Assembly: GCA_018647445.1 (NCBI GenBank)
Contig: JABGTE010000022.1
Location: forward strand, 1 to 49,281
Reading direction: 5' to 3'
Length of the DNA stretch: 49,281 nt
Source: Gammaproteobacteria bacterium
GTDB lineage: Bacteria > Pseudomonadota > Gammaproteobacteria > Pseudomonadales > Azotimanducaceae
Below, one piece after another: positions 35,352 to 42,297 of the stretch. Made by a program: the position numbers and the translations under genes. The notes under the pieces are model-generated. The model did no database searches. It was not told where the DNA came from and saw nothing but the letters and a program-made list of their open reading frames with translations. Each line of letters begins with the position of its first letter. Positions within the stretch are counted from its first letter, which is position 1.

Positions 35352-36206
35352 TTACCCAGATTCGGCCTCCAAATGGATGGCTCGACAGAGCGCCGTAATA
35401 CCCGACAGAATGCGACGAGAGGGACGACTGAGCAAGTCTGCCTCGACACGTTGAATCGCCACGTCGGGCAGAAAAGCCTGCCATTTAGCCTGCCAGGGAA
35501 GCGGCCCTTTTCGATTGGTCACGAAAACAATGACCTCAGGCTGTCCGGACAGCACGCTCTCCAATGTGACCACGGGCACCTCGGAGGCCGCATCAAAAAA
35601 CAAATTGTCCCCACCACAAACGGATATCGCTTCCCCCATGTAGTGCTGGGCACTGACGGTAAACAATTGATTCTCGGCGATTTGAAGGAAAACGCGCGGG
35701 GTTGACTCACCGGCATAGCGCGCCCGCAACTGATTCAGCGATGCAGCAAATTCTGCTTCGATCAGCGCCCCTCGCGGGCCCTGACCCAAGGCGTCACCCA
35801 ATTCGCGATAGCCTTTACCGATACTGCTCAGCCCCTTGATTTCTTGACGCTGCACCAAGTATCCCAGGCGTTGTAGTTTATTCAGCGTCTTCGGCGCACC
35901 CCCCTGCCACGCTAGAATGCGATCAGGCGCGAGATTAATAATGAGTTCAACATTTAGCTGGAGTGCATCACCGACCCGCGGGAGGCGCGCCGCGGCAGCC
36001 GGAAAATCAGAGTAACGCGAAACCCCAACCAACTGCGCTCCTATCCCAAGATCATAAACCATCTCGGTCAAGTGCGGCGCCAAGGAAATCAGCCGCTCGG
36101 TCGAGGATGCTTGGGCGGACCAAAGTGTGATGAAAACCCCAACCGCGAGCGGCCATAATTGCTTCGGCCTCGATGATTGCTTCAAAAAAACGTCGCGCTT
36201 AACCAC
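35352..36206 (-). CDS. btuF: BtuF-like periplasmic B12-binding protein
   Basis: A 284-residue periplasmic binding protein of the helical-backbone type. A basic start and hydrophobic stretch (LWPLAVGVFITLWSAQAS) give a signal peptide of about 34 residues. The mature part opens ERLISLAPHLTEMVYDLGIGAQLVGVSRYSDFPAAAARLPRVGD, the BtuF N-lobe pattern; ILAWQGGAPKTLNKLQRLGY and the C-terminal SRPSRRIL follow. Cobalamin is the likely ligand, though a ferric siderophore cannot be excluded. No BtuCD genes are in the window. GTG start abuts the ampE stop codon, so it is in the ampD-ampE-btuF unit. Confidence 0.85.
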   Translation of the reverse strand: MVKRDVFLKQSSRPKQLWPLAVGVFITLWSAQASSTERLISLAPHLTEMVYDLGIGAQLVGVSRYSDFPAAAARLPRVGDALQLNVELIINLAPDRILAWQGGAPKTLNKLQRLGYLVQRQEIKGLSSIGKGYRELGDALGQGPRGALIEAEFAASLNQLRARYAGESTPRVFLQIAENQLFTVSAQHYMGEAISVCGGDNLFFDAASEVPVVTLESVLSGQPEVIVFVTNRKGPLPWQAKWQAFLPDVAIQRVEADLLSRPSRRILSGITALCRAIHLEAESG

Positions 36207-37031
36207 TTACGACAGCAGGGTCAGCAGCGCCGCCAAACCAATCCAGCCGAAAAACAGGCGACTAAGCAGTCCCTCATAATCTTGAAGCCAGTCCACGTAG
36301 GCCGCTGAATCTAGCTCGGTTTCAGACTCAACCTCGGGCGCAAGCCCAAGACAGACCCCGGCGTACAGAAGATCCCCTTCATCGATTGACCAGTCCTTCA
36401 GACTGGCAACAAAGAACGGCCAACCATCTCGAAAACGCCCGACCAATGCCAACAACAATAGTGAAACACGGACACTCAACCCTACCAACCAGCGCGAGAC
36501 AGCCTGCGCGCCCAGGTTGACTGTCGCATCCAGCGAATTGAAGTCTGATCCATCGTTGCCTTCTTCGCGCTCATAATGACGCTGAAGAAAACAAAATAGG
36601 GCGCCACCCGGCCCCAGAAGCAAGTACCAAATAATATAGACAAAAAAACCTTGATGGAGCCTGCTTAACAAACTGCGCAGTGTTTGATCCTGTGTATCAG
36701 CAAGCAACCCATCGTGGGTTTTGGATTGGCGGGCTTGAAGCTGCAGTGCATCAAAGGTCATTTCCGGCGAGGGTGCATGTAAAACGAAAAACAAGACACC
36801 CAGATGAAGCATCAAAGCTGGCAGCCCAAACAAAATCCCCTCAAACCCATTCGAAACCCAGGCCAGCAGCAGGGCTGGCAAAACAACACCCGCGAGGTAG
36901 GCTGGTGAACCGGACAGCAAGCTATTAATCCAGCTGAACCAATGCGACGGATAGTTGCCCGCAATGCTCGGAAGCTCGCCCCACCAATACCGCACAGCGA
37001 GTAAAAAGAGTAAGACCACGATGAACGTCAT
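36207..37031 (-). CDS. ampE: AmpE-like inner-membrane protein
   Basis: A 274-residue protein with four or so membrane segments. They are visible at the N-terminus (FIVVLLFLLAVRYWW), residues 45-95 (two helices), WYLLLGPGGALFCFLQR and the last helix (FFGWIGLAALLTLL). The middle holds AVSRWLVGLSVRVSLLLLALVGRF, matching AmpE's WVPVRLAGVVYALIGHG. AmpE is linked to beta-lactamase induction with AmpD. It sits directly downstream of ampD as expected. Sequence similarity is low but position and topology agree. Confidence 0.85.
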   Translation of the reverse strand: MTFIVVLLFLLAVRYWWGELPSIAGNYPSHWFSWINSLLSGSPAYLAGVVLPALLLAWVSNGFEGILFGLPALMLHLGVLFFVLHAPSPEMTFDALQLQARQSKTHDGLLADTQDQTLRSLLSRLHQGFFVYIIWYLLLGPGGALFCFLQRHYEREEGNDGSDFNSLDATVNLGAQAVSRWLVGLSVRVSLLLLALVGRFRDGWPFFVASLKDWSIDEGDLLYAGVCLGLAPEVESETELDSAAYVDWLQDYEGLLSRLFFGWIGLAALLTLLS

Positions 37032-37062
37032 CGAACCATCCTTTTATTAATCATTGAAAACC

Positions 37063-37110
37063 CGCTTAATTTACACCAGAACCTCCCCAGGATCTGATGT
37101 AAATTAAGCG
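37063..37110. repeat. long stem-loop between ampD and ampE
   Basis: CGCTTAATTTACA (37063-37075) and TGTAAATTAAGCG (37098-37110) are a perfect 13-bp inverted repeat. The interior pairs further (CCAGAACC/GGATCTGA with one mismatch), giving a stem of about 21 pairs. The ampD stop codon is inside it, and the loop on the minus strand reads GGGGAG. It could set ampE expression or mRNA stability. Confidence 0.6.
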
Positions 37111-37649
37111 CGACACCAAAATTTTTCCCAATCAAAAGATGGTCCAGGGTCCGTTTTTCTCCCTGGCGCAATATCCGAGTGCCCAACCACTGCGCTCGTT
37201 GGCATCTGGTAATGCGCTTGCAGGGCCGTAACTACAGACCCCAGAACTTCGTATTGAATCTCGCTATAAGGGACCGTATCGGTGCCTTCGAGCTCGATTC
37301 CGACACTAAAATCATTACATCCTTGCTGACCTTGATAGCTTGATACCCCTGCATGCCAAGCACACTGATCGAAGGTAACAAACTGCAAGACCGCGCCGCA
37401 TCGACGAATGAACAGATGCGCCGAGACGCGAGCCGCCGATAAGTCGGAGAAGTCCTGATGCGCATGCCCCGATAGGGTGCCCATAAAGAGTTCTTCAACA
37501 TATCGGCCGCCAAAATGACCAGCTGGCAAGCTGATACAATGTAAAACGATGAGGCTTATCTCGACTTCAGTCCTTGGACTGGCATGCGGCGACGGACATT
37601 GACGCGCAGTCTCGATACGGTGGTTTACAATCTGAATTCTGGCGCTCAC
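37104..37649 (-). CDS. ampD: AmpD, 1,6-anhydro-N-acetylmuramyl-L-alanine amidase
   Basis: A 181-residue zinc amidase that removes the stem peptide from anhydro-muropeptides in the cytoplasm during wall recycling. Zinc ligands are His37 (LIVLHCISLP), His157 (VVGHSDIAPGRKTDPGPSF) and Asp167. CAWHAGVSSYQGQQGCNDFSVGIELEG is the characteristic middle block. No signal peptide, as expected for cytoplasmic AmpD. GTG start with GAGGGT at 9 bases. It is the first gene of ampD-ampE-btuF and is divergent from the protease gene. Confidence 0.97.
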   Translation of the reverse strand: MSARIQIVNHRIETARQCPSPHASPRTEVEISLIVLHCISLPAGHFGGRYVEELFMGTLSGHAHQDFSDLSAARVSAHLFIRRCGAVLQFVTFDQCAWHAGVSSYQGQQGCNDFSVGIELEGTDTVPYSEIQYEVLGSVVTALQAHYQMPTSAVVGHSDIAPGRKTDPGPSFDWEKFWCRA

Positions 37650-37689
37650 GTCGGCTGACCCTCAGCATTAACAGGAGAGATAGCAAAGC

Positions 37690-38199
37690 ATGGCTGGGAT
37701 TACACAACTAGGCAAGGGCATGATGGCTGTGGGCTGGCTCTTATTCATCGGCCTGATGAGCTTTTGGTTTAATAGCATAGAAGAAGACCGCTCATATCCC
37801 AATCGAACGCCATCCAGCCATACTGAGAATGGCGTTATCTCGGTTACGCTCAAACAAGATCGCCAAGGCCACTATATCGTTAGCGGCCTGATCAACAGCG
37901 AGCCCTTAAACTTTTTAGTTGATACGGGTGCAACCGAGGTCGTGATTCCTGCAGGATTGGCAAAACGCCTCAACCTGCAACCCGGACGCGCCAAGCGCGC
38001 AAGCACCGCCAATGGCCCCGTGACGGTTTACCAAACCAATCTGGCAAGGCTATCAATCGCTGACTTGCACTTCGACAATGTCTCAGGTGTGATCAATCCA
38101 GGCATGACCGGCACCTCAGCCCTACTTGGGATGAGCGTTTTGAAAAATCTGGAATTAACGCAAACTGGCAACGTCTTGATACTGAGGAGGAAGCAATAA
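37690..38199 (+). CDS. retropepsin-like aspartic protease, membrane-anchored
   Basis: A 169-residue clan AA protease of the TIGR02281 type. One N-terminal membrane helix (MMAVGWLLFIGLMSFWF, about residues 11-27) is followed by a linker. The single-lobe aspartyl-protease domain has the active-site motif FLVDTGATEVVIP (Asp at about 79), then VINPGM and GTSALLGMSVL. One lobe per chain implies dimerisation. AGGAGAG precedes the ATG. It is coupled to nadC by TAATG. The substrate in bacteria is unknown; in Pseudomonas the same gene sits next to nadC as far as I recall. Confidence 0.9.
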   Translation: MAGITQLGKGMMAVGWLLFIGLMSFWFNSIEEDRSYPNRTPSSHTENGVISVTLKQDRQGHYIVSGLINSEPLNFLVDTGATEVVIPAGLAKRLNLQPGRAKRASTANGPVTVYQTNLARLSIADLHFDNVSGVINPGMTGTSALLGMSVLKNLELTQTGNVLILRRKQ

Positions 38200-39044
38200 T
38201 GGATCACGAAACTCAAGCAAGCCTAACGTCCGTGGTTGATGCCGCGATCGCTGAAGACCTTGGCAGCGGCGACCTCACCGCCCAACTCATCCCCGAGCTG
38301 GCCCAGGCAACGGCAACTCTAATCTGTCGAGATGCAGCGGTTATTGCAGGTATCCCTTGGGCAGAACGGGTGTTCAAAACGATTGACCCGAACCTTCGCC
38401 TTGAGTGGTTGATCGATGAAGGCGCTAGAGTCAAAGCCGGCGCGAGGATCATGACCTGCTCGGGGAATGCGCGATCAATTCTAACCGCAGAGCGCACGGC
38501 GCTAAATTTTCTACAAACCTTATCTGCAACGGCAACCGCCACCCGAGCGCTGGTAAATACCATCAGCCACACCAAAGCTCAGCTTCTAGACACTCGAAAA
38601 ACCCTGCCGGGTCTTAGGTTGGCGCAGAAGTACGCGGTACTTCAAGGCGGTGGACGAAACCACCGCATTGGCTTGTATGACGCCTTTTTAATCAAGGAAA
38701 ATCATATCCTCGCAGCTGGCGGTATCGGCGCGGCCATCACTCGGGCGCGCGGACTAGCCCCGGCAACCCGACTTGAAATCGAGGTCGAATCGCTTGCTGA
38801 ATTAAAAGTGGCGATCGCCGGCGAACCCGATTGGATTATGCTCGACAATTTTCCCCTAGAGGAACTAATTAAGGCGGTTAAGTTGACACCCGATACCATC
38901 AAACTTGAAGCCTCAGGCGGTATCGAGAAACCAGAGGACCTAATAAGGATCGCCGAAACTGGCGTTGACTTTATTTCAGTTGGCGCCCTCACCAAGCATT
39001 GTCATGCCGTGGATTTATCGCTTCGCCTCGAGGCCGAAGATTGA
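38199..39044 (+). CDS. nadC: NadC, nicotinate-nucleotide pyrophosphorylase (QPRTase)
   Basis: A 281-residue enzyme converting quinolinate and PRPP to nicotinate mononucleotide in NAD synthesis. AIAEDLGSGDLTAQL, the substrate-binding block RKTLPGLRLAQKYAVLQGGGRNHRIGLYDAFLIKENH in pieces, and IMLDNFPLEEL with SGGIEKPEDL are diagnostic. Full length. The ATG overlaps the protease gene's TAA (TAATG). It is followed by a gap holding the heptamer tandem repeat. Confidence 0.97.
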   Translation: MDHETQASLTSVVDAAIAEDLGSGDLTAQLIPELAQATATLICRDAAVIAGIPWAERVFKTIDPNLRLEWLIDEGARVKAGARIMTCSGNARSILTAERTALNFLQTLSATATATRALVNTISHTKAQLLDTRKTLPGLRLAQKYAVLQGGGRNHRIGLYDAFLIKENHILAAGGIGAAITRARGLAPATRLEIEVESLAELKVAIAGEPDWIMLDNFPLEELIKAVKLTPDTIKLEASGGIEKPEDLIRIAETGVDFISVGALTKHCHAVDLSLRLEAED

Positions 39045-39133
39045 AGCAACCTGTTTGCCTAATAACGTTGACGTGATCGAAAGCAAGTCGAGGAACCCGT
39101 ATTCGTAACAACCGCACCGATTCGGACCTAAAA

Positions 39134-39192
39134 CCGTTGACCGTTGACCGTTGACCGTTGACCGTTGACCGTTGACCGTTGACCGTTGACCG
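39134..39192. repeat. 8.4 tandem copies of the heptamer CCGTTGA
   Basis: CCGTTGA repeats eight times without mismatch (39134-39189) and ends with CCG. Each unit also spells TTGACC, a -35-like hexamer every 7 bases. It lies in the 279-bp gap between nadC and the P450 gene. A perfect array like this suggests recent slippage expansion. Confidence 0.95.
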
Positions 39193-39323
39193 AAATCACA
39201 TTCTAGTTTTAGGCTTAATTTGATAACCTTTTCACTTTAATCCACGTTAATTTCGTACGCCCTGAACGGGAAATTGAACGCAGCTAACGATCTCAAGCAA
39301 ATTTCAACCTCGGACACACTCGA

Positions 39324-40466
39324 ATGAATGACGTCAGCCCACCCATTGATCCCTACCAAAGCTACCGAGCCCTCAGGGACGATGCACCCATCTGTCAGCT
39401 GGAAGCGGGTGGGCCTTGGCAGATTAGCCGTCATACTGATGTGCATCAGGTATTAAAAGATAACGAAACCTTTTCATCGGAAGTTTCCCTGCGCCCGCCC
39501 GAAGCGCGCGGTCAGCCATCCATGCTTTTCAGTGACCCACCCCTGCACCATCGCCTGCGAAAGCTTGTGAGCAGCGCCTTCAAGCCTTCACACATTGAGC
39601 GCCAGGCGGACCGAATCACTGCGCGAGCAGAACTGTTGATAAAGGAGCTGCCGCGGGGCGAAAGTGTCGACTTAGTCACCACCTTGGCAGCACCCTTACC
39701 TGTTATGGTCATCGCAGAGATGCTAGGCGTTGAAGACGGCAACCTCCTCACCTTCAAAAATTGGTCTGATGCCATTTTTAGTAATATTGGCGATATTCTG
39801 TTTGGCACGCCCAGCGCGGAAGCCGAGCAGGCCGCGCTTGAAATGGATGGCTATTTCCTCGAACAAATCGAAGCGATTCGCCAGCGCCCTCAACCGCACC
39901 TGCTAGGACGGCTGGTCGCTACGAAAACCGACGAGGGACACTTAAACAACGAGGAACTTTTAAGTTTCTGTCGATTGCTACTGATCGCCGGCAATGAGAC
40001 CACAACGGGGTTGATCACCGCCTCCGCTCGCATCTTTCACGAGATCCCAGAAACCTTGCCCGCCATCCGAAACAATCCGGAACTCATTCCAACATTTATT
40101 GAAGAGGCGCTACGATACTACTCGCCCTTTTCCGCCACGGTGCGTCGAACAACTCGAGCCGTCACCCTCGGTGGCGTCGAGATTCCCAAAGGAGAGCTCC
40201 TAATACCACTAATTGCGTCGGCCAATCGCGACGAGCGCGTTTTTGATCAGGCCGAGACCTTTCAGATTGATCGTAATCCCAACCCACATCTCGCGCTTGG
40301 GTTTGGCATTCATTTTTGTCTGGGCGCGCACCTTGCGCGCTTAGAAGGCAAGATTGCAGTGCAATGCCTGGCAGATCAGTTTCAGTCAATTCGACTCGCT
40401 GACCCGTCGCAAACGGAAGTAGGCGGTCTGGGCGGACCGAAATTGATGAATGTTATTTTGACTTAG
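39324..40466 (+). CDS. cytochrome P450
   Basis: A 380-residue soluble bacterial P450 monooxygenase. The I-helix O2-activation motif is LLLIAGNETTTGL (about residue 224), ExxR is EEALRYYSPF, and the heme-binding loop is LALGFGIHFCLGAHLARLE (Cys332). It begins directly with DPYQSYRALRDDAP, with no membrane anchor, as in class I P450s that use ferredoxin and reductase. No redox partner genes are nearby. The substrate is not readable. It is the only gene here that breaks the nadC-tRNA-Thr-pilA neighbourhood I recall from Pseudomonas, so it may be an insertion. Confidence 0.97.
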   Translation: MNDVSPPIDPYQSYRALRDDAPICQLEAGGPWQISRHTDVHQVLKDNETFSSEVSLRPPEARGQPSMLFSDPPLHHRLRKLVSSAFKPSHIERQADRITARAELLIKELPRGESVDLVTTLAAPLPVMVIAEMLGVEDGNLLTFKNWSDAIFSNIGDILFGTPSAEAEQAALEMDGYFLEQIEAIRQRPQPHLLGRLVATKTDEGHLNNEELLSFCRLLLIAGNETTTGLITASARIFHEIPETLPAIRNNPELIPTFIEEALRYYSPFSATVRRTTRAVTLGGVEIPKGELLIPLIASANRDERVFDQAETFQIDRNPNPHLALGFGIHFCLGAHLARLEGKIAVQCLADQFQSIRLADPSQTEVGGLGGPKLMNVILT

Positions 40467-40555
40467 ACGGGGCCTTGGATTTCCATTTAAAATAGAATTT
40501 CCAGATGAACGTTAAAATCTCTTGATTGTATTTTCTTCTGCCATGGCAATGTAAT

Positions 40556-40631
40556 TGGTGCCGGAAAGAGGACTTGAACCTCCGACCAATTGCTTACGAA
40601 GCAACTGCTCTACCAACTGAGCTATTCCGGC
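40556..40631 (-). tRNA. tRNA-Thr (anticodon CGT)
   Basis: A 76-nt tRNA on the minus strand, GCCGGAATAGCTCAGT... to ...TCCGGCACCA, with CCA encoded. The acceptor stem is GCCGGAA/TTCCGGC, the D-loop GTTGGTA, and the anticodon loop TTCGTAA (anticodon CGT, reading ACG). The T-arm GGAGGTTCAAGTCCTC is complete. The 67-residue plus-strand ORF across it is a shadow. Confidence 0.97.
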
Positions 40632-40956
40632 AGATCACAAAAAGCCTAAGTTTAGTGATTTTACCCGAATATCCCAGCGAAATATCTGATAAATACCACC
40701 CGATCAAAACCGATCAGACTTACGCCTGACTCGCCTTACAAGGCTCAGCATTTGCGCCAAGCTCTATCCAACCTCTCCGGAAATACTCCGCTTGCTGTCT
40801 TAAACAATACGCTGAGTGGTTCATCCCCTTCATTCATAGAACAGAAATTAGCATCCCTTGCGACAGATCGAATTTATTGCCTATTGCTGCTCTTTGCGAG
40901 GTGTTTAGGGTGGATTTCAAAATTTTTGATTTCCGGTCAATTTCTCTAGATTCAGC
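40632..40956. other. gene-poor stretch after tRNA-Thr
   Basis: About 325 bases with no gene I can support. The 65-codon plus frame at 40752-40949 has no ribosome site and no recognisable domain. Composition is more AT-rich than the core genes around it. Confidence 0.5.
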
Positions 40957-41073
40957 CTAAAGTGATCTGCCGCTACCATCCTTCTTATCTTTTTTATCCT
41001 TTCGCTTTTCTAACAGCGTTTTCAAGGGCTTCTTCTTTTCGCTGCTCTTTTGCTTATCTTTTCCTTTGGCCAC
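40957..41073 (-). CDS. small lysine-rich protein (38 aa)
   Basis: The track shows a 62-residue frame, but the real start is probably GTG 41073 with AAGGAG at 7 bases. That gives a 38-residue, strongly basic protein (MAKGKDKQKSSEKKKPLKTLLEKRK, then DKKDKKDGSGRSL). More than a third of its residues are Lys. Tiny basic proteins of the MAKG...KKKPxKTxxEKRxxK form recur in gammaproteobacteria and have no assigned role that I know of. Nucleic-acid or ribosome binding is plausible from charge alone. Confidence 0.55.
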   Translation of the reverse strand: MAKGKDKQKSSEKKKPLKTLLEKRKDKKDKKDGSGRSL

Positions 41074-41086
41074 GACGTGACTCCTT

Positions 41087-41473
41087 TTAAAGGTCCAAAG
41101 TAGACCGACCTCACTTACAATGCGGCAAATACAACTTGATAGCAAAATAAAACAAATTGGCTCTTGAAATCTTTAGCTTTAAATTGTCGAAAATACCAAT
41201 AAACTGTTTAAAAACAGTATTTTATAGGTATTCAGGCTTTTCTGTAACGCAGAACCTTTTGTGAAAGGGGTCAGGACACCATCGCCCCAACCACCATTGA
41301 TAACGCCCAATTCTTCGGCGCGACTGCAACATCAGCGCACAACTGTTGCAGAAAAAATTTATCTTTGAATCATGCGCCCCGATCAGTCGCGGCATTTAGA
41401 AAACTTTCGGCTTACAACGCCTCCAAAGTTATCAAACCCAATAGAACTTTTATAACCAATAAATGGTCCTTAC
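41087..41473. other. AT-rich gap between the Lys-rich gene and the pilA terminator
   Basis: No coding sequence is supported. Two perfect inverted repeats stand out: ACTGTTT-AA-AAACAGT at 41203-41218, and CTGCAACA (41324-41331) with TGTTGCAG (41344-41351). GAAAGGGGTCAGGACACC near 41262 resembles short motifs often left near REP/transposase sequences, but no transposase is present. In Pseudomonas this pilA-tRNA-Thr interval is a known variable site. Confidence 0.4.
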
Positions 41474-41505
41474 AAAAAAAAGCCCAGCGCAAAGGCCGGG
41501 CTCTT
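41474..41505 (-). terminator. intrinsic terminator of pilA
   Basis: On the minus strand AGCCCGGCC, a short loop and GCTGGGCT (one mismatch) are followed by TTTTTTT, about 80 bases after the pilA stop. Confidence 0.8.
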
Positions 41506-41586
41506 TATATGACTGCTCAAAATTTCACGATCTTGTTCTACTACCGACCCTTTATTTTTTGCGCCGATCTACAGATTACTATATTT

Positions 41587-42057
41587 TTATGATGGACAAG
41601 CCTCAGTGCCCAAAGTAACCGTGCCATCAGTTTCAATATTGGTTGTTTCTGCAGGCGTGAAAGAGCCGTAACAAGGCCTAGTAATCGTTACGTCGCCATC
41701 ACCATCAACTTCAATGGTTACTTGCCCGTTAGTCGAATGTACCAAGATAAAATCAGCAGCAACATAAGCTGCATCACCACTAGGTGCAGAGCCGCCAGCT
41801 TTCGTTAGCTCTGTAACCCAGCCAGCTGCGTCGGCTGGGGTGCCAGCAGATAATCCCAACGCAAGGTTTGTAGCGCCTTTTGCAATCGTACCTTTAACCA
41901 AATTTACTGCGGAACCATATTGGCTACTCACTTTCGCCATGTTTGCATTCTCGATGTACCCTTGGTATGCGGGGATAGCAACTGCGGCCAAAATACCAAT
42001 AATCGCTACCACGATCATTAATTCAATTAATGTAAAACCTTTTTGCATTGTTTTCAT
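41587..42057 (-). CDS. pilA: PilA, type IV pilin major subunit
   Basis: A 156-residue type IVa prepilin. The leader MKTMQKG is cut by PilD before the N-methylated Phe of [28 protein letters not shown], with Glu5 of the mature chain present. The C-terminal disulfide loop is formed by Cys in RPCYGSF and EACPS, a loop of about 24 residues. The globular domain is Ala/Gly/Thr-rich and strain-variable, as usual. AAGGA precedes the ATG. It is divergent from pilBCD, as in Pseudomonas, and ends at a strong terminator next to the variable gap. Confidence 0.96.
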   Translation of the reverse strand: MKTMQKGFTLIELMIVVAIIGILAAVAIPAYQGYIENANMAKVSSQYGSAVNLVKGTIAKGATNLALGLSAGTPADAAGWVTELTKAGGSAPSGDAAYVAADFILVHSTNGQVTIEVDGDGDVTITRPCYGSFTPAETTNIETDGTVTLGTEACPS

Positions 42058-42112
42058 AAATTTTCCTTCGTTCCGAATTGCGCGGCGCAGGAATTACTGC
42101 CGCAATGCTTAA

Positions 42113-42141
42113 ACTATGACACCGAAAGATATATTTTCCAA
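42113..42141 (-). promoter_or_regulatory. candidate pilA promoter
   Basis: On the minus strand TTGGAA, 17 bases, CATAGT (4 of 6 matches in each box) about 55 bases before the pilA ATG. A perfect sigma-54 box, as used by pilA in Pseudomonas, was not found. Confidence 0.35.
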
Positions 42142-42297
42142 CTCCTAATATGTGCTTTTGGAACTTTGAATTGGTGAAAGCCTTACCCAAGATTCATCGC
42201 CGCCCCATCGAGATAACCTATAGGCAAAGCGATTTTCAGATGTTGCATCACAGGCTTGAGGGTTTACACTGTCTTTTCAAACCTTGAACCATTGATC

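Noticed and set aside
39134-39192. CRISPR array
   Set aside because: The 7-bp units are directly joined with no spacers.
40526-40729. 67-codon plus-strand ORF
   Set aside because: It runs antisense through tRNA-Thr, including its CCA end, and has no ribosome site.
40752-40949. 65-codon plus-strand ORF in the tRNA-pilA gap
   Set aside because: No ribosome site, no domain, composition like non-coding DNA.
41203-41218. LexA box
   Set aside because: CTGT-N6-ACAG is two bases short of the CTGT-N8-ACAG spacing and no SOS gene is adjacent.
42060-42100. Sigma-54 promoter for pilA
   Set aside because: GGCAG...TGCG is present near 42090, but GG and GC are 11 rather than 10 bases apart, so it does not fit.
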